From positions 1 to 17,691 of the forward strand of contig CAZUCD010000073.1 of the NCBI GenBank assembly GCA_964618855.1: a stretch of 17,691 nt of DNA, in the 5' to 3' direction. Origin of the DNA: CAZUCD01 sp964618855. GTDB taxonomy: Bacteria; Sumerlaeota; Sumerlaeia; SLMS01; JANRJK01. The position numbers and the translations under genes were made by a program. The notes beneath the pieces were generated by a model. It saw only the letters and a list, made by a program, of their open reading frames with translations. It was not told the DNA's origin and made no database searches. Shown here piece by piece: positions 1 to 7,107 of this stretch. How positions within the stretch are numbered: the stretch's first letter is position 1; each line of letters opens with the position of its first letter.

Positions 1-161
1 GGGCGCCTTCGCGACCTTGCGTCCCAGCGAGGAGCTTGTGCCGAACAAGTGGCGCGCGCCTCGGAGGAAAAGCCTGACGCAAGGATGGCCCGTGCATTGC
101 TCCTCATGCGGATTGAATGGCGCACGTTGCAACGGTGCGACGCGCCCGGGGAGGTCTTCCA
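1..161. other. Left-edge stretch, no confident gene
   Basis: This is the region before the pseudopilin start. Frames 1 and 2 are open from the window edge, but both run on into the pseudopilin gene in a wrong frame. Frame 3 meets a TGA at 75-77. Any of these could hold the tail of an upstream gene, and no recognisable motif decides between them. The only clear signal is the purine-rich GGGGAGG around 148-154, which serves the ATG at 162. Confidence 0.4.
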
Positions 162-671
162 ATGGCAACACCACGCACACGCGCTGTCACCGTGCTGGAG
201 GTCCTCGTCATCTTTGCCATCATCGCGTTCCTCGCCGCGTTTGCCCTGCCCAGATGGCCCGTGAACCGCACGCTCTCGCAACGCAGCGAGGCCCAGGCGC
301 GCATGCACACAATGACTTCGATCATCGAGGGCGAGCGCGCGCGCACCGGCAGGCTTCCAGCCGTCGCCCAGTGGCGCGAGTCGGCGGGGGCGGCCCAAGT
401 CCCCGTCCCGGAGCCCATGGAGGCCCGCCTGACCGATCCGTTCAGCCGCGGGGGCTGGCTGCCCATCACCTACCACCTGGAGGATGACCGCTACCTTCTC
501 GCCTCGATGGGCCCCGACAGGGACGCGGACTTCATTCCGTTTCCCGGCTGGTCGCGGGACGAGTCGTGGCGGGTGGGGCGCATCGTGGACACCCTTTACG
601 ACCCCACGAACGGCTTGGCGTCGAGCGGGGACATCATCCTGCGGTCATGGGCGGCGGGGGGCGCCCGGTGA
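162..671 (+). CDS. Type IV pilin-like / type II secretion pseudopilin
   Basis: This 169-residue protein has a class III (type IV pilin-like) N-terminus. A short basic leader, MATPRTRA, is followed by VTVLEVLVIFAIIAFLAAFA, a hydrophobic helix at about residues 9-29. The conserved Glu sits at mature position 5 if cleavage follows Ala8. Family members are cut and N-methylated by prepilin peptidase and assembled into a pilus or pseudopilus. The rest is a soluble head containing DPFSRGGWLPITYHL and ASMGPDRDADFIP, as in GspG-like major pseudopilins, where a GxDG-type Ca-site region often follows a SxGPD motif. The ATG at 162 is preferred over 117 because GGGGAGG lies just upstream and it gives a normal short leader. 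Its stop overlaps the GTG of the next gene. No other secretion or pilus gene is nearby. The residue before the cleavage site is Ala rather than the usual Gly. Confidence 0.8.
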   Translation: MATPRTRAVTVLEVLVIFAIIAFLAAFALPRWPVNRTLSQRSEAQARMHTMTSIIEGERARTGRLPAVAQWRESAGAAQVPVPEPMEARLTDPFSRGGWLPITYHLEDDRYLLASMGPDRDADFIPFPGWSRDESWRVGRIVDTLYDPTNGLASSGDIILRSWAAGGAR

Positions 672-1303
672 GGATCCCGGCGGGCATCCCCCGTGCCATC
701 GCCATCGGGGTGATGCTCGGACTTGTGGCGGCCACGGCCTCCGTGTCCCTCGGGATCCTGTCGGGCAGCCACCCGATCGACGATCGTTTCATCGACAAGT
801 ACGTCCGGCACTGGGGGCTTGTGGCGGCGCACGGGCTCTCGGCGGTGGTGGCGCTGGTCTCCGGCGCGGCGCAACTTGCGGCGATGCACCTGCGCGTCCT
901 TCCCTGGGCGCATCGCTCCACGGGGCGCGTGTATGCGCTCGCCGTCCTCGTCGCGGGCATCACCGCCATCCCGATGGGAGCCATGGCGCACGGGGGACCC
1001 ACGGCGCAGTTGGGCATGACCATCAACGCGCTGCTGTGGATCGGGACGCTCGTTCCGGCCGTCGCGCTTGCCGTGCGCCGCGACATTGCCGGACACCGCG
1101 CGTGGATCCTCCGGAACTACGCCCTCACGTTTTCCGCCGTCGCGCTGCGGCTGGCCGTGCAGCTCGGCGAACGCGCGGGACTCGACTACGAGGCCGTGTA
1201 TCCGCTCGCTGCATGGGCGAACTGGCTTGTGCCGCTGCTCCTGGTGGAACTGCACCTGCGCCGGCCGCGTGTCCGCGCACTCCTGCACGCACAGGGGACC
1301 TGA
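668..1303 (+). CDS. DUF2306-family integral membrane protein
   Basis: This 211-residue hydrophobic protein has about six to seven membrane segments and matches the DUF2306 family, whose function is unknown. Family landmarks are HRSTGRVY at about residues 82-89, AMAHGG at about 105-110, and HRAWILRNYAL at about 143-153 followed by LRLAVQ. The conserved histidines and arginines sit at membrane edges, which is why a cofactor- or quinone-linked role is sometimes imagined; nothing here proves it. The start is taken as GTG at 668, which overlaps the pseudopilin stop (GTGA) and follows a G-rich tract. An in-frame ATG at 647 would add seven residues. The overlap suggests translational coupling with the pseudopilin gene, although the two have no known shared role. 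Confidence 0.78.
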   Translation: MRIPAGIPRAIAIGVMLGLVAATASVSLGILSGSHPIDDRFIDKYVRHWGLVAAHGLSAVVALVSGAAQLAAMHLRVLPWAHRSTGRVYALAVLVAGITAIPMGAMAHGGPTAQLGMTINALLWIGTLVPAVALAVRRDIAGHRAWILRNYALTFSAVALRLAVQLGERAGLDYEAVYPLAAWANWLVPLLLVELHLRRPRVRALLHAQGT

Positions 1304-1306
1304 AAC

Positions 1307-1340
1307 GGGGGCAGGATCCCCCAATCCTCCATTTGCCCCC
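1307..1340 (+). promoter_or_regulatory. Hairpin between the DUF2306 gene and rbfA
   Basis: GGGGGCA at 1307-1313 pairs perfectly with TGCCCCC at 1334-1340. Inside it, GGAT (1314-1317) can pair with ATCC (1324-1327) around a C-rich loop. No T-run follows, so it is not a classical intrinsic terminator. It lies four bases after the DUF2306 stop and about 27 bases before the rbfA start, where it could act as an attenuating or mRNA-processing element. Seen in sequence only. Confidence 0.35.
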
Positions 1341-1366
1341 TCAGCCCACGAGTCGAGGATTCGCGC

Positions 1367-1744
1367 ATGGACAAGCGTCGGGCACAGCGCGTGGGCGAAG
1401 AGATCCGGGACCTCCTGTCGGAGGCGCTCCTGCGCGACATGCGCGACCCGCGCCTTCCAGCGATCCTCACCATCACCGAAGTGCGGATGACCCCGGACCT
1501 CCGCTACGCCACCGTGTTCTTCACCCAGATGCCCGAGGACGATGAGTCGGTCGAGAAGGCGCTCGCTGCGCTCCAGGGCGCCACGGGCTACCTCCAGACC
1601 GTCATCGCGCAGAACATCCGCATGCGCTTCCACCCCGAGGTGCGCTTCCGCCACGACCGCTCCCGCCAGGAGTTCGAGCGCATCGAGAACCTGCTGCGCA
1701 AGGTGCGGCTCGAACGGGAGAAGAAGGAACTCGGCGGGGAATAG
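1367..1744 (+). CDS. rbfA: 30S ribosome-binding factor RbfA
   Basis: This 125-residue protein is of normal length for RbfA, the single-KH-domain factor that binds immature 30S subunits and helps mature the 16S rRNA 5' end, especially in the cold. Family signatures are the N-terminal helix RVGEEIRDLLSEAL, the RDPRLPAILTITEVRMTPDL segment, RYATVFF, and the C-terminal RFHPEVRFRHDRS followed by a basic helix. The start is supported by GAGG at 1355-1358, about eight bases before the ATG. In most bacteria rbfA sits between infB and truB. Here it follows a DUF2306 membrane protein gene and is the last gene of its strand run, so the usual nusA-infB cluster is broken at this point. Confidence 0.95.
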   Translation: MDKRRAQRVGEEIRDLLSEALLRDMRDPRLPAILTITEVRMTPDLRYATVFFTQMPEDDESVEKALAALQGATGYLQTVIAQNIRMRFHPEVRFRHDRSRQEFERIENLLRKVRLEREKKELGGE

Positions 1745-1754
1745 CCCAGGATGA

Positions 1755-1788
1755 CCCACCCGTTGGCGCTCCTGCGGGAGCCCGTGGG
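1755..1788. terminator. Possible hairpin between convergent genes
   Basis: Nested inverted repeats, CCCAC/GTGGG outside and GCTCC/GGAGC inside with a four-base loop, lie in the 90-bp gap between the rbfA stop and the stop of the facing gene. The position suits a bidirectional terminator, but neither strand shows a T-run after the stem and the two helices are separated by an internal loop. Confidence 0.3.
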
Positions 1789-1834
1789 CAAAACTCCATC
1801 GCAAGGCCGCAGGCAACGACGTGCCCCCTGTGGA

Positions 1835-2899
1835 CTACCTCGGCCGAAGGCTCGCGGGCAGCAGGTCCAGGGCGACCACCTGCTCCTCCGTGCCCGTCCT
1901 CGTGCTCCACGTCCGGACCGTGTCCCGGTCGATGTCTGCGCGCGAAAATGTGAGCAGCACCCCGCCCTCCCGAAGCGGCGCGAGCGTGTAGCACCCGTTC
2001 TCGTCCGTCGTCGTGGAGAGCGTCGGCTGAGCGGGCCCGACGCTGCGGACCCGCACTCCGGCCGCGGGCAGGCCCTGCCAAAGCACCAGCCCGCTCGTCC
2101 GCTTCGCGCCGTCCGTCACCACGAGGGGGGGAAGGCCCTCCGACTCGCCAGCCTCGATGCGGACGACGCCGCTCCAGGCGAGACCATCTGGCCCGGGCGC
2201 CACCTCCACACGGTAAAGATGTCCTGGTGGGAGCCTGTGGAATGAAATCGTGCCGTCCGGCTCGGACCGGTCGGTCGCCGCGACGCGGACCAGGCCGCGC
2301 CCGGGATCGTAGTTGAACAGGTAGGCGAGCCGCCCCTCGATGGGCCGGCCCCTGGCGTCCACGACGCGCGCGAGAATCTCACCACCGTCCTTTTCCACCT
2401 CGAAGCCGTACTCCCCCTCGTCGGCCTCGCGGCGGTTTGAATGCAGGAATGCCGCGACGGCGGCGGCGGGGTCGGAATGCGCCCCGGCCGCCCTGCGTGC
2501 GGAGAGGACGGCCTTCATGCGCTGCGCGAGTTCGGCGCGCTCCTCGCGGTTCAGGCGCCGGGCGTCGCGCGCAAAGAGCTGATAGAAGCGCCGGCTGCCC
2601 TCGCCGCGGCCGGACTCCGCGAGCAGCACAGGCTCGTAGTCCCCTGCGGCAAGGCGGCCCGCGTCCCCTGCGCCGCGCAGCTCCACCGTCAGCACACCTG
2701 CAAGCGCAGGGGTGCCCTTTGTCGATTCACCCGGCGTCACGAGCCGGTTGAACGCGTCCTCGGGCTTGCCGTCACGAAACGACATGGTGCGCACGGGCCC
2801 CGGGGTCGGGGCCGGGGTCTGCGCGGGCGCGGTCGCTGCCATCATCGCGGCCATGCAGGCCGCCACCGCCCAGCCGCGGCACGCCGCACCAGACCTCAT
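1835..2899 (-). CDS. Exported protein with two carboxypeptidase-regulatory/Cna-B-like beta-sandwich segments
   Basis: The 354-residue product begins with a signal peptide: hydrophobic residues about 8-25, ending APAQ, with cleavage likely after Ala26. The middle (residues about 40-160) is unrecognised and charged. Two beta-sandwich-like units follow. The first is at about 175-262, with VVDARGRPIEGRLAYLF and DGTISFHRLPPGHLYRVEV. The second is at about 268-346, with GLPAAGVRVRSVGP and STTTDENGCYTLAPLREG. These match the carboxypeptidase-regulatory-like (transthyretin-type) pattern of a variable sheet followed by 'DENG-Y-L-PL'. Such domains usually serve as structural or binding modules in secreted proteins. 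The ATG overlaps the stop of the molybdenum hydroxylase gene (ATGA, 2896-2899), with GGAGG at 2910-2914 as its ribosome site. Co-expression is therefore likely, but a functional link is not obvious. Confidence 0.72.
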   Translation of the reverse strand: MRSGAACRGWAVAACMAAMMAATAPAQTPAPTPGPVRTMSFRDGKPEDAFNRLVTPGESTKGTPALAGVLTVELRGAGDAGRLAAGDYEPVLLAESGRGEGSRRFYQLFARDARRLNREERAELAQRMKAVLSARRAAGAHSDPAAAVAAFLHSNRREADEGEYGFEVEKDGGEILARVVDARGRPIEGRLAYLFNYDPGRGLVRVAATDRSEPDGTISFHRLPPGHLYRVEVAPGPDGLAWSGVVRIEAGESEGLPPLVVTDGAKRTSGLVLWQGLPAAGVRVRSVGPAQPTLSTTTDENGCYTLAPLREGGVLLTFSRADIDRDTVRTWSTRTGTEEQVVALDLLPASLRPR

Positions 2900-5031
2900 T
2901 CCAGGAGGTCCTCCGGCATGGCGGGAATCTCCCGCACGTCGCGCCCGAGCGCGCGCGCGATGGCCGAGGCGATCGCGGGGCCGGGGCCGTCCATCGGCAG
3001 CTCGCCCACGCCCTTGCTGCCGAACGCGCCCCCCTCGTAGGGCGTGGGCACGAAGTCGATCCTCAGGTCCGGCATGTCCACAGTCGTCGGCAGTATGTAG
3101 TTCGTCATCTGGGCGTTTTTCATCGCGCCACCCTCGAGCACGACCTTCTCGCTCATGGCCCAGCCGACGCCCTGCGCGATGCCGCCCTCGAGCTGTCCGA
3201 GCGCAAGCGTCGGATTGACGACCGTCCCAATGTCGAAGACCCCCGTGAGGCGGTGCACCTTCACCGCCGCGGTCACCGGATCGACCTCGACCTCCGCGAT
3301 GTTGCATGCCCACGCGTAGGTCGCGTAGGCGTCGCCCCGGAACGTCACGTCGTTCCACTCGACGCCCTTAGGCGGCTCGTACTTTTCCTCCACGGTCGTG
3401 GGTCCGTAGAGCGCGAAGTGCTCAGCGACGGTGGCGCCCGCGAGCATCCCGGCGAGGGTGCGCGCGGCACGCTCGACCAGCCTGCCCACGACCATCGTCG
3501 TCCGCGAGGCCACGGTCGGGCCGCTGTTCGGCACCAGCCGCGTCTCGGGCTGCTGGAACACGACGTCCGCCATCGGGATCTGGAGAGCCTCCGCCACGAT
3601 TTGCGCGAACACGGTCTCGGTGCCCTGGCCGATGTCGGTGGAGGATGTCAGGATGACGACCGTGCCGTCGGCTCGCGTGCAGACCGCAGCCCGCGAGGCC
3701 AGGTAGACCTCCCCCGACCCCGTGAACCCCGCGCCGTGCATGAAGGTCGACACGCCCATGGCGCGGCCGCTGCCGACACCCCAGGCGGCGCGCTTCACGC
3801 CGTAGTCCGAGAGCTCGATCGTGCGGTCGAGGATCGCGTCCATGTTGGGATCCACCTTCAGCACCTGCCCCGTCGGCATCGTGTCCCCCATGTGGAGGAA
3901 GTTCCGGCGCCGGAGCTCGGCCGGGTCCAACCCCAGCCGGTCAGCCAGCTCCGTGAGGGCGACCTCGATGGCGAAGATGCTCTGGGGCGCGCCGAACCCG
4001 CGGAAGGCGCCGTATGGCGGGCAGTTCGTGAAGTACGCGCGCCCGCGGATCTTCGCCGCGGGCCACTTGTAGGGCCCGAAGCTGTGCAGAACGCCCCGCG
4101 ATAGCACCACCTGCGACAGCGTCGCGTACGCCCCGCCGTCGATCCTGAAGTCGATCTCGCAACCGAGCAGCGTGCCGTCCCGCCGGGCGGCGATGCGGAC
4201 ATGCGTCTCCGACGGATGGCGCTTCGTCGAGCACGCCATGTCCTCCTCGCGGTCGTAGATCAGCCGCACCGGGCGCCCCCCGGCCTTCTTCGAGAGCAGC
4301 GCCGCGTGCACCGCGAGGACGCTTGGGAACTCCTCCTTGCCGCCGAAGCCCCCGCCCGTCGTGTCCTGGATCACGTTCGCCCAGTTGTCCGCCGGGAGGG
4401 AGAACGCCCCCATCAGCGCCTTGTGCACGTAGTACGGGCACTGGAGCGATCCGCGCACGTTCACCCCGCGCTGGTCCCACCATGCGATCACCCCGTTGGG
4501 CTCGATGTAGACGTGCTCCTGCCCCCCCGTGCGGTACGTTCCCTCGTGCGTGATCTCCGCCGCCGCGAATGCGGCCTCCAGGTCCCCATGGTCGATCCGG
4601 TAGTCCTTGAAGACCCGCCCCTTGCCGATCTCGAAGATCGCCGGCTCCTCCTCGCACACGAGCGTGATCGCGCGGGCGGCCTTCTCCACCATCCCCTTGT
4701 CCGGGTGCGCGATCAGGAGGACGGGCTCCTCCTTGTGGCGGATCGTGCCGTCGCACAGGATGGGCTGGTCCTTCTCGATCAGCACGACGACGTTCGGTCC
4801 GGGCAGGTCGTCCTTCGTGACGATGGTGAACTCATCCCACGGGATTCCGGGGCCGTACTTGATGTCGAGAAGGCGCCCCGCGGGGATGTGCGTGCGGATG
4901 GTCTTGGCGTGCAGGGCGCCGGCTGGGCTGTGGTCGTCCACGTACTTGGCGGTGCCGCGGACCTTGGCGACGCCGTCGGTCCGCTTGACTGATGTGCCGA
5001 CAAATCGATGGGGGGCCGTCTGGGGGCTCAT
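2896..5031 (-). CDS. Molybdopterin-binding large subunit, xanthine dehydrogenase / CO dehydrogenase (CoxL/XdhA-like) family
   Basis: This 711-residue protein is colinear with molybdenum hydroxylase large subunits, which hydroxylate purines, aldehydes, aromatics or CO at a Mo-molybdopterin-cytosine-dinucleotide centre. The N-terminal a/b hammerhead starts with GTSVKRTDGVAKVRGTAKYV (residues 12-31). Cofactor motifs follow: TGGGFGGKEE (225-234), PPYGAFRGFGAPQ (338-350), STDIGQGTET (464-473) and the GGIAQGVGWAM stretch near 616-626. The active-site glutamate is probably E677 in GSKGVGEL. There is no VAYRCSFR-type CO dehydrogenase loop with a selenocysteine or cysteine ligand in the usual place, so CO oxidation is not supported. 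The substrate is unknown; an XDH-like activity is the best guess. The FeS and FAD subunit genes that normally adjoin are absent on both sides. The start is the ATG at 5031, preceded by a weak AGG. Confidence 0.88.
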   Translation of the reverse strand: MSPQTAPHRFVGTSVKRTDGVAKVRGTAKYVDDHSPAGALHAKTIRTHIPAGRLLDIKYGPGIPWDEFTIVTKDDLPGPNVVVLIEKDQPILCDGTIRHKEEPVLLIAHPDKGMVEKAARAITLVCEEEPAIFEIGKGRVFKDYRIDHGDLEAAFAAAEITHEGTYRTGGQEHVYIEPNGVIAWWDQRGVNVRGSLQCPYYVHKALMGAFSLPADNWANVIQDTTGGGFGGKEEFPSVLAVHAALLSKKAGGRPVRLIYDREEDMACSTKRHPSETHVRIAARRDGTLLGCEIDFRIDGGAYATLSQVVLSRGVLHSFGPYKWPAAKIRGRAYFTNCPPYGAFRGFGAPQSIFAIEVALTELADRLGLDPAELRRRNFLHMGDTMPTGQVLKVDPNMDAILDRTIELSDYGVKRAAWGVGSGRAMGVSTFMHGAGFTGSGEVYLASRAAVCTRADGTVVILTSSTDIGQGTETVFAQIVAEALQIPMADVVFQQPETRLVPNSGPTVASRTTMVVGRLVERAARTLAGMLAGATVAEHFALYGPTTVEEKYEPPKGVEWNDVTFRGDAYATYAWACNIAEVEVDPVTAAVKVHRLTGVFDIGTVVNPTLALGQLEGGIAQGVGWAMSEKVVLEGGAMKNAQMTNYILPTTVDMPDLRIDFVPTPYEGGAFGSKGVGELPMDGPGPAIASAIARALGRDVREIPAMPEDLLE

Positions 5032-5431
5032 GGTGCAACCTGACTGGGATTGCGGCCATCAACGCGCCTCCTCCCGCGATGGTCAATGGAAGGAACCGCT
5101 GCACGCCCCCCAAGGATTGCACGGACTCGCGATTCAGGTTCCGGGTCTCGGGGAGATGGGGCCCGGCCCGGGGGGGCGGCGACTCGCCGCTCCGATCGGG
5201 GTGGATGGGGATTCATGGTTCGGGAAAGGTCGTTTCAGGGTCCTGAAGTGGTTCGCAAACCGGCAAATCCGCCCTCGGCACGCGTCACTCCTCCTTCGCC
5301 CCACGGCCCCTTCCGCCCCTCATCGGTGCCGTCCTTGGTGGCTTCCTTCCCGGAATCGTCAGGTCCGCCGGAGCCTTGCCACCGCGCCTTTCCGGTTGCC
5401 GTTCTGCCGACCTCGTGGGCAGGACGCCCCC
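5032..5431. promoter_or_regulatory. Divergent intergenic region with palindromes and an imperfect direct repeat
   Basis: This is the 400-bp spacer between the hydroxylase gene (leftward) and xerC (rightward). It holds no convincing gene. It contains the palindromes CCCGGCCCGGG (5162-5172) and GCGGCGACTCGCCGC (5176-5190), only three bases apart. Flanking them is an imperfect direct repeat, GATTCAGGTTCCGGG (5131-5145) and GATTCATGGTTCGGG (5210-5224). Promoters for both genes must lie here, but no clear -35/-10 pair stands out in such GC-rich DNA. Confidence 0.4.
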
Positions 5432-6331
5432 ATGGCCCTGCACCTTGCCGACGCCGTCGCCCAGTTCGACCGCTTCCTCCGCGTCGAGAAGAACCTCTCC
5501 CCGCGCACGCGCGCTGCGTACGGGTTCGACCTCGGCAAGTTCGGCGAGTTCCTCGCCTCGCTTAGGAAGTCCACCGACGTGGCGCTGGCCTCGATTTCGA
5601 CGGACGAGATCAAGGAGTACCTCCACACCCTCAAGTCCGAGCGCGCCTTCCGGTCCACGACGCTGGCGCGGAACATTGCCAGCATCCGCGTGTTCTTCGA
5701 CTTCTGCGTCGAGCAGGGGCTCCTCCCGGCAAGCCCCGCGCAGCCAATCCACAACCCGAAGCAGGCGCGCAAGCTCCCCGTGTTCATGATCGACAGCGAG
5801 ATCAGGCGGCTGTTCGATGCGCCCGACCGCTCGACGCCCGCCGGGGCGCGCGACTACGCGATGCTCGTCACCATGGCCTTCTGCGGCGTCCGCCTCCAGG
5901 AGCTCGTCGGGCTCGACATGGCCAGCGTCGACTTCGAACGGTGCACGATCCGCGTCCTGGGCAAGGGCTCGAAGGAGCGCCTCGTGCCAATCAACGATTC
6001 GGTGCAGCAGGCGCTCCGCGCATGGCTTGAGGTGCGCAATGGCGCGCCCGGGGAGCGCGCGGTTTTCACCAACTCCCGCGGCTCCCGCATCACCGGGCGC
6101 TCCGTCGAGCGCATCGTCGACAAGTACGTCCTCGAATCCGGCATCCGCCGTCCGGAGCTCTCCCCGCACAAGCTCCGCCACACCTTCGCCACCCTCCTGC
6201 ACCTGCGCGACGTGGACCTCGTGGAAATCCAACGCCTCATGGGCCACGCCACCATCACCAGCACGCAGATATACACGCACACGAACGCAGAGAAGCTCCG
6301 TGGCGCTGTCGAGAAGCTGGACGGGATCTGA
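5432..6331 (+). CDS. xerC: Tyrosine recombinase of the XerC/XerD type
   Basis: The 299-residue protein has the length and two-domain layout of XerC/XerD. An N-terminal SAM-like core-binding domain (about 1-105) contains NLSPRTRAAYGFDLGKF. The catalytic domain (about 115-299) carries the complete active set: R154 in GVRLQEL, K178 in VLGKGSKERLVP, H246 and R249 in SPHKLRHTFAT, H272 in MGHATITSTQ, and nucleophile Y281 in QIYTHTNAEKL. Xer proteins resolve chromosome dimers at dif with FtsK, although integron and transposon integrases share these motifs. Length, the HKLRHTFAT box and lack of adjacent mobile-element genes favour the housekeeping role. XerC versus XerD cannot be told apart by eye. 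The ATG at 5432 is chosen because the alignable N-terminus begins there; the frame is open far upstream but reads as low-complexity, proline- and arginine-rich sequence. Confidence 0.9.
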   Translation: MALHLADAVAQFDRFLRVEKNLSPRTRAAYGFDLGKFGEFLASLRKSTDVALASISTDEIKEYLHTLKSERAFRSTTLARNIASIRVFFDFCVEQGLLPASPAQPIHNPKQARKLPVFMIDSEIRRLFDAPDRSTPAGARDYAMLVTMAFCGVRLQELVGLDMASVDFERCTIRVLGKGSKERLVPINDSVQQALRAWLEVRNGAPGERAVFTNSRGSRITGRSVERIVDKYVLESGIRRPELSPHKLRHTFATLLHLRDVDLVEIQRLMGHATITSTQIYTHTNAEKLRGAVEKLDGI

Positions 6332-6631
6332 AGCAGGGGATTCGAGTTTCCGGGGGTTCCGGAGCCGTGCGGGGGAGGCGCCGTCCCTTGTCACCGCAAT
6401 GAAGGCTGATGCCCCGACAGGACAAGGCGCCGGGACGGCGCCCCCCCCGGCCCATGGTCCTCCCCGGCTCCCAAGCCACCAGGACCCAGGATCTGCCCTT
6501 CACGATACCTGTCACCCGGACTCCTCCCTCGAACCCCGGTCACCGATTCCTGATTCGTGGTTGCGGGCGCGGGCGGGGATTTGATCGGATGTGGTCGCAT
6601 AGTGACTTTCCCCAGCGAAGGACCACCCGCC
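6332..6631. other. Non-coding stretch after xerC with a strong GC hairpin
   Basis: These 300 bp between xerC and the next gene show no credible coding frame. A perfect 7-bp stem with a three-base loop, GGCGCCG at 6426-6432 and CGGCGCC at 6436-6442, is followed by a run of C rather than T. It may halt or stabilise the xerC transcript, but it does not fit the intrinsic-terminator rule. The remainder is GC-rich with short C and G runs. The promoter of the following pair must lie in the right-hand part. Confidence 0.4.
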
Positions 6632-7093
6632 ATGACCGTGGCCATGTTTCGCCGCGCGGCAACGCCGATAGCCGCCGCACTCCTCGGCTCCGCCATCACC
6701 GCAATCCTTCTCCTGGGACGGCCCGATGCCGCCGTGGCGCAGAGTCCGGCCGTCCAGGCTGCGGCCCCGGTCATGCTCATCAGCTATGCCCTTCGGCAGG
6801 TCGACGCCAACAGCTCCTCGCTCGTCAGCAGGACGGACTATCAGTCGCTCTACAAGTTCGAGCGCAGCCCCGTCTTCCTCGTCCGCAACAGGACCTCGCT
6901 GACCGTGGGCGAGGTGAGCCAGACCGGAACCCTCCGCAAGCTGGGCGAGATTCCGCTCGGGACCGACTTCAAGGAAGTCATGATCCTGGGCGACGACCAG
7001 AGCTTCGTGGTGCGCCACGACCGGCGCCTGCAAGTCTTCAAGGTGGACCGCAAGGTCGGCAACGTCGTCGACGTGACCTACCAGCCCCGGTAG
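6632..7093 (+). CDS. Small exported or membrane-anchored protein of unknown function
   Basis: I do not recognise a family. The 153-residue product begins MTVAMFRRAATPIAAALLGS, a basic N-region plus a hydrophobic stretch to about residue 28, then DAAVAQS with a plausible signal-peptidase site after Ala36. The mature part (about 115 residues) is hydrophilic and beta-rich, with YALRQVDANSSSLVSRTDYQ and paired short strands such as SFVVRHDRRLQVFKVDRKVG. This resembles small periplasmic beta-sheet proteins. The start is the ATG at 6632, with AAGGA at 6618-6622 at good spacing; another ATG lies four codons further in. Its stop is 14 bases before the TTG of the GNAT gene, so the two probably form an operon. 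Confidence 0.65.
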   Translation: MTVAMFRRAATPIAAALLGSAITAILLLGRPDAAVAQSPAVQAAAPVMLISYALRQVDANSSSLVSRTDYQSLYKFERSPVFLVRNRTSLTVGEVSQTGTLRKLGEIPLGTDFKEVMILGDDQSFVVRHDRRLQVFKVDRKVGNVVDVTYQPR

Positions 7094-7107
7094 GGCGGGC
7101 GCCGGCT

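Noticed and set aside
596..1816. 406-residue minus-strand frame over the DUF2306 gene and rbfA
   Set aside because: Shadow of two well-supported plus-strand genes; the composition is His-, Arg- and Glu-rich with no domain.
2900..3358. N-terminal extension of the exported beta-sandwich protein into the hydroxylase gene
   Set aside because: Reading from 3358 gives Arg/Gly-rich shadow sequence. The ATG at 2899 has GGAGG upstream and begins a proper signal peptide.
3253..4992. Plus-strand frames of 283 and 263 residues opposite the molybdenum hydroxylase gene
   Set aside because: Antisense shadows; the minus-strand protein matches its family along its entire length.
4607..5431. 275-residue upstream extension of the xerC frame
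   Set aside because: It overlaps the hydroxylase gene and the spacer and lacks Xer similarity. The family N-terminus starts at ATG 5432.
5032..5431. A dif site near xerC
   Set aside because: No AT-rich 28-bp sequence with XerC/XerD half-sites was seen here or after the gene. dif is often far from xerC.
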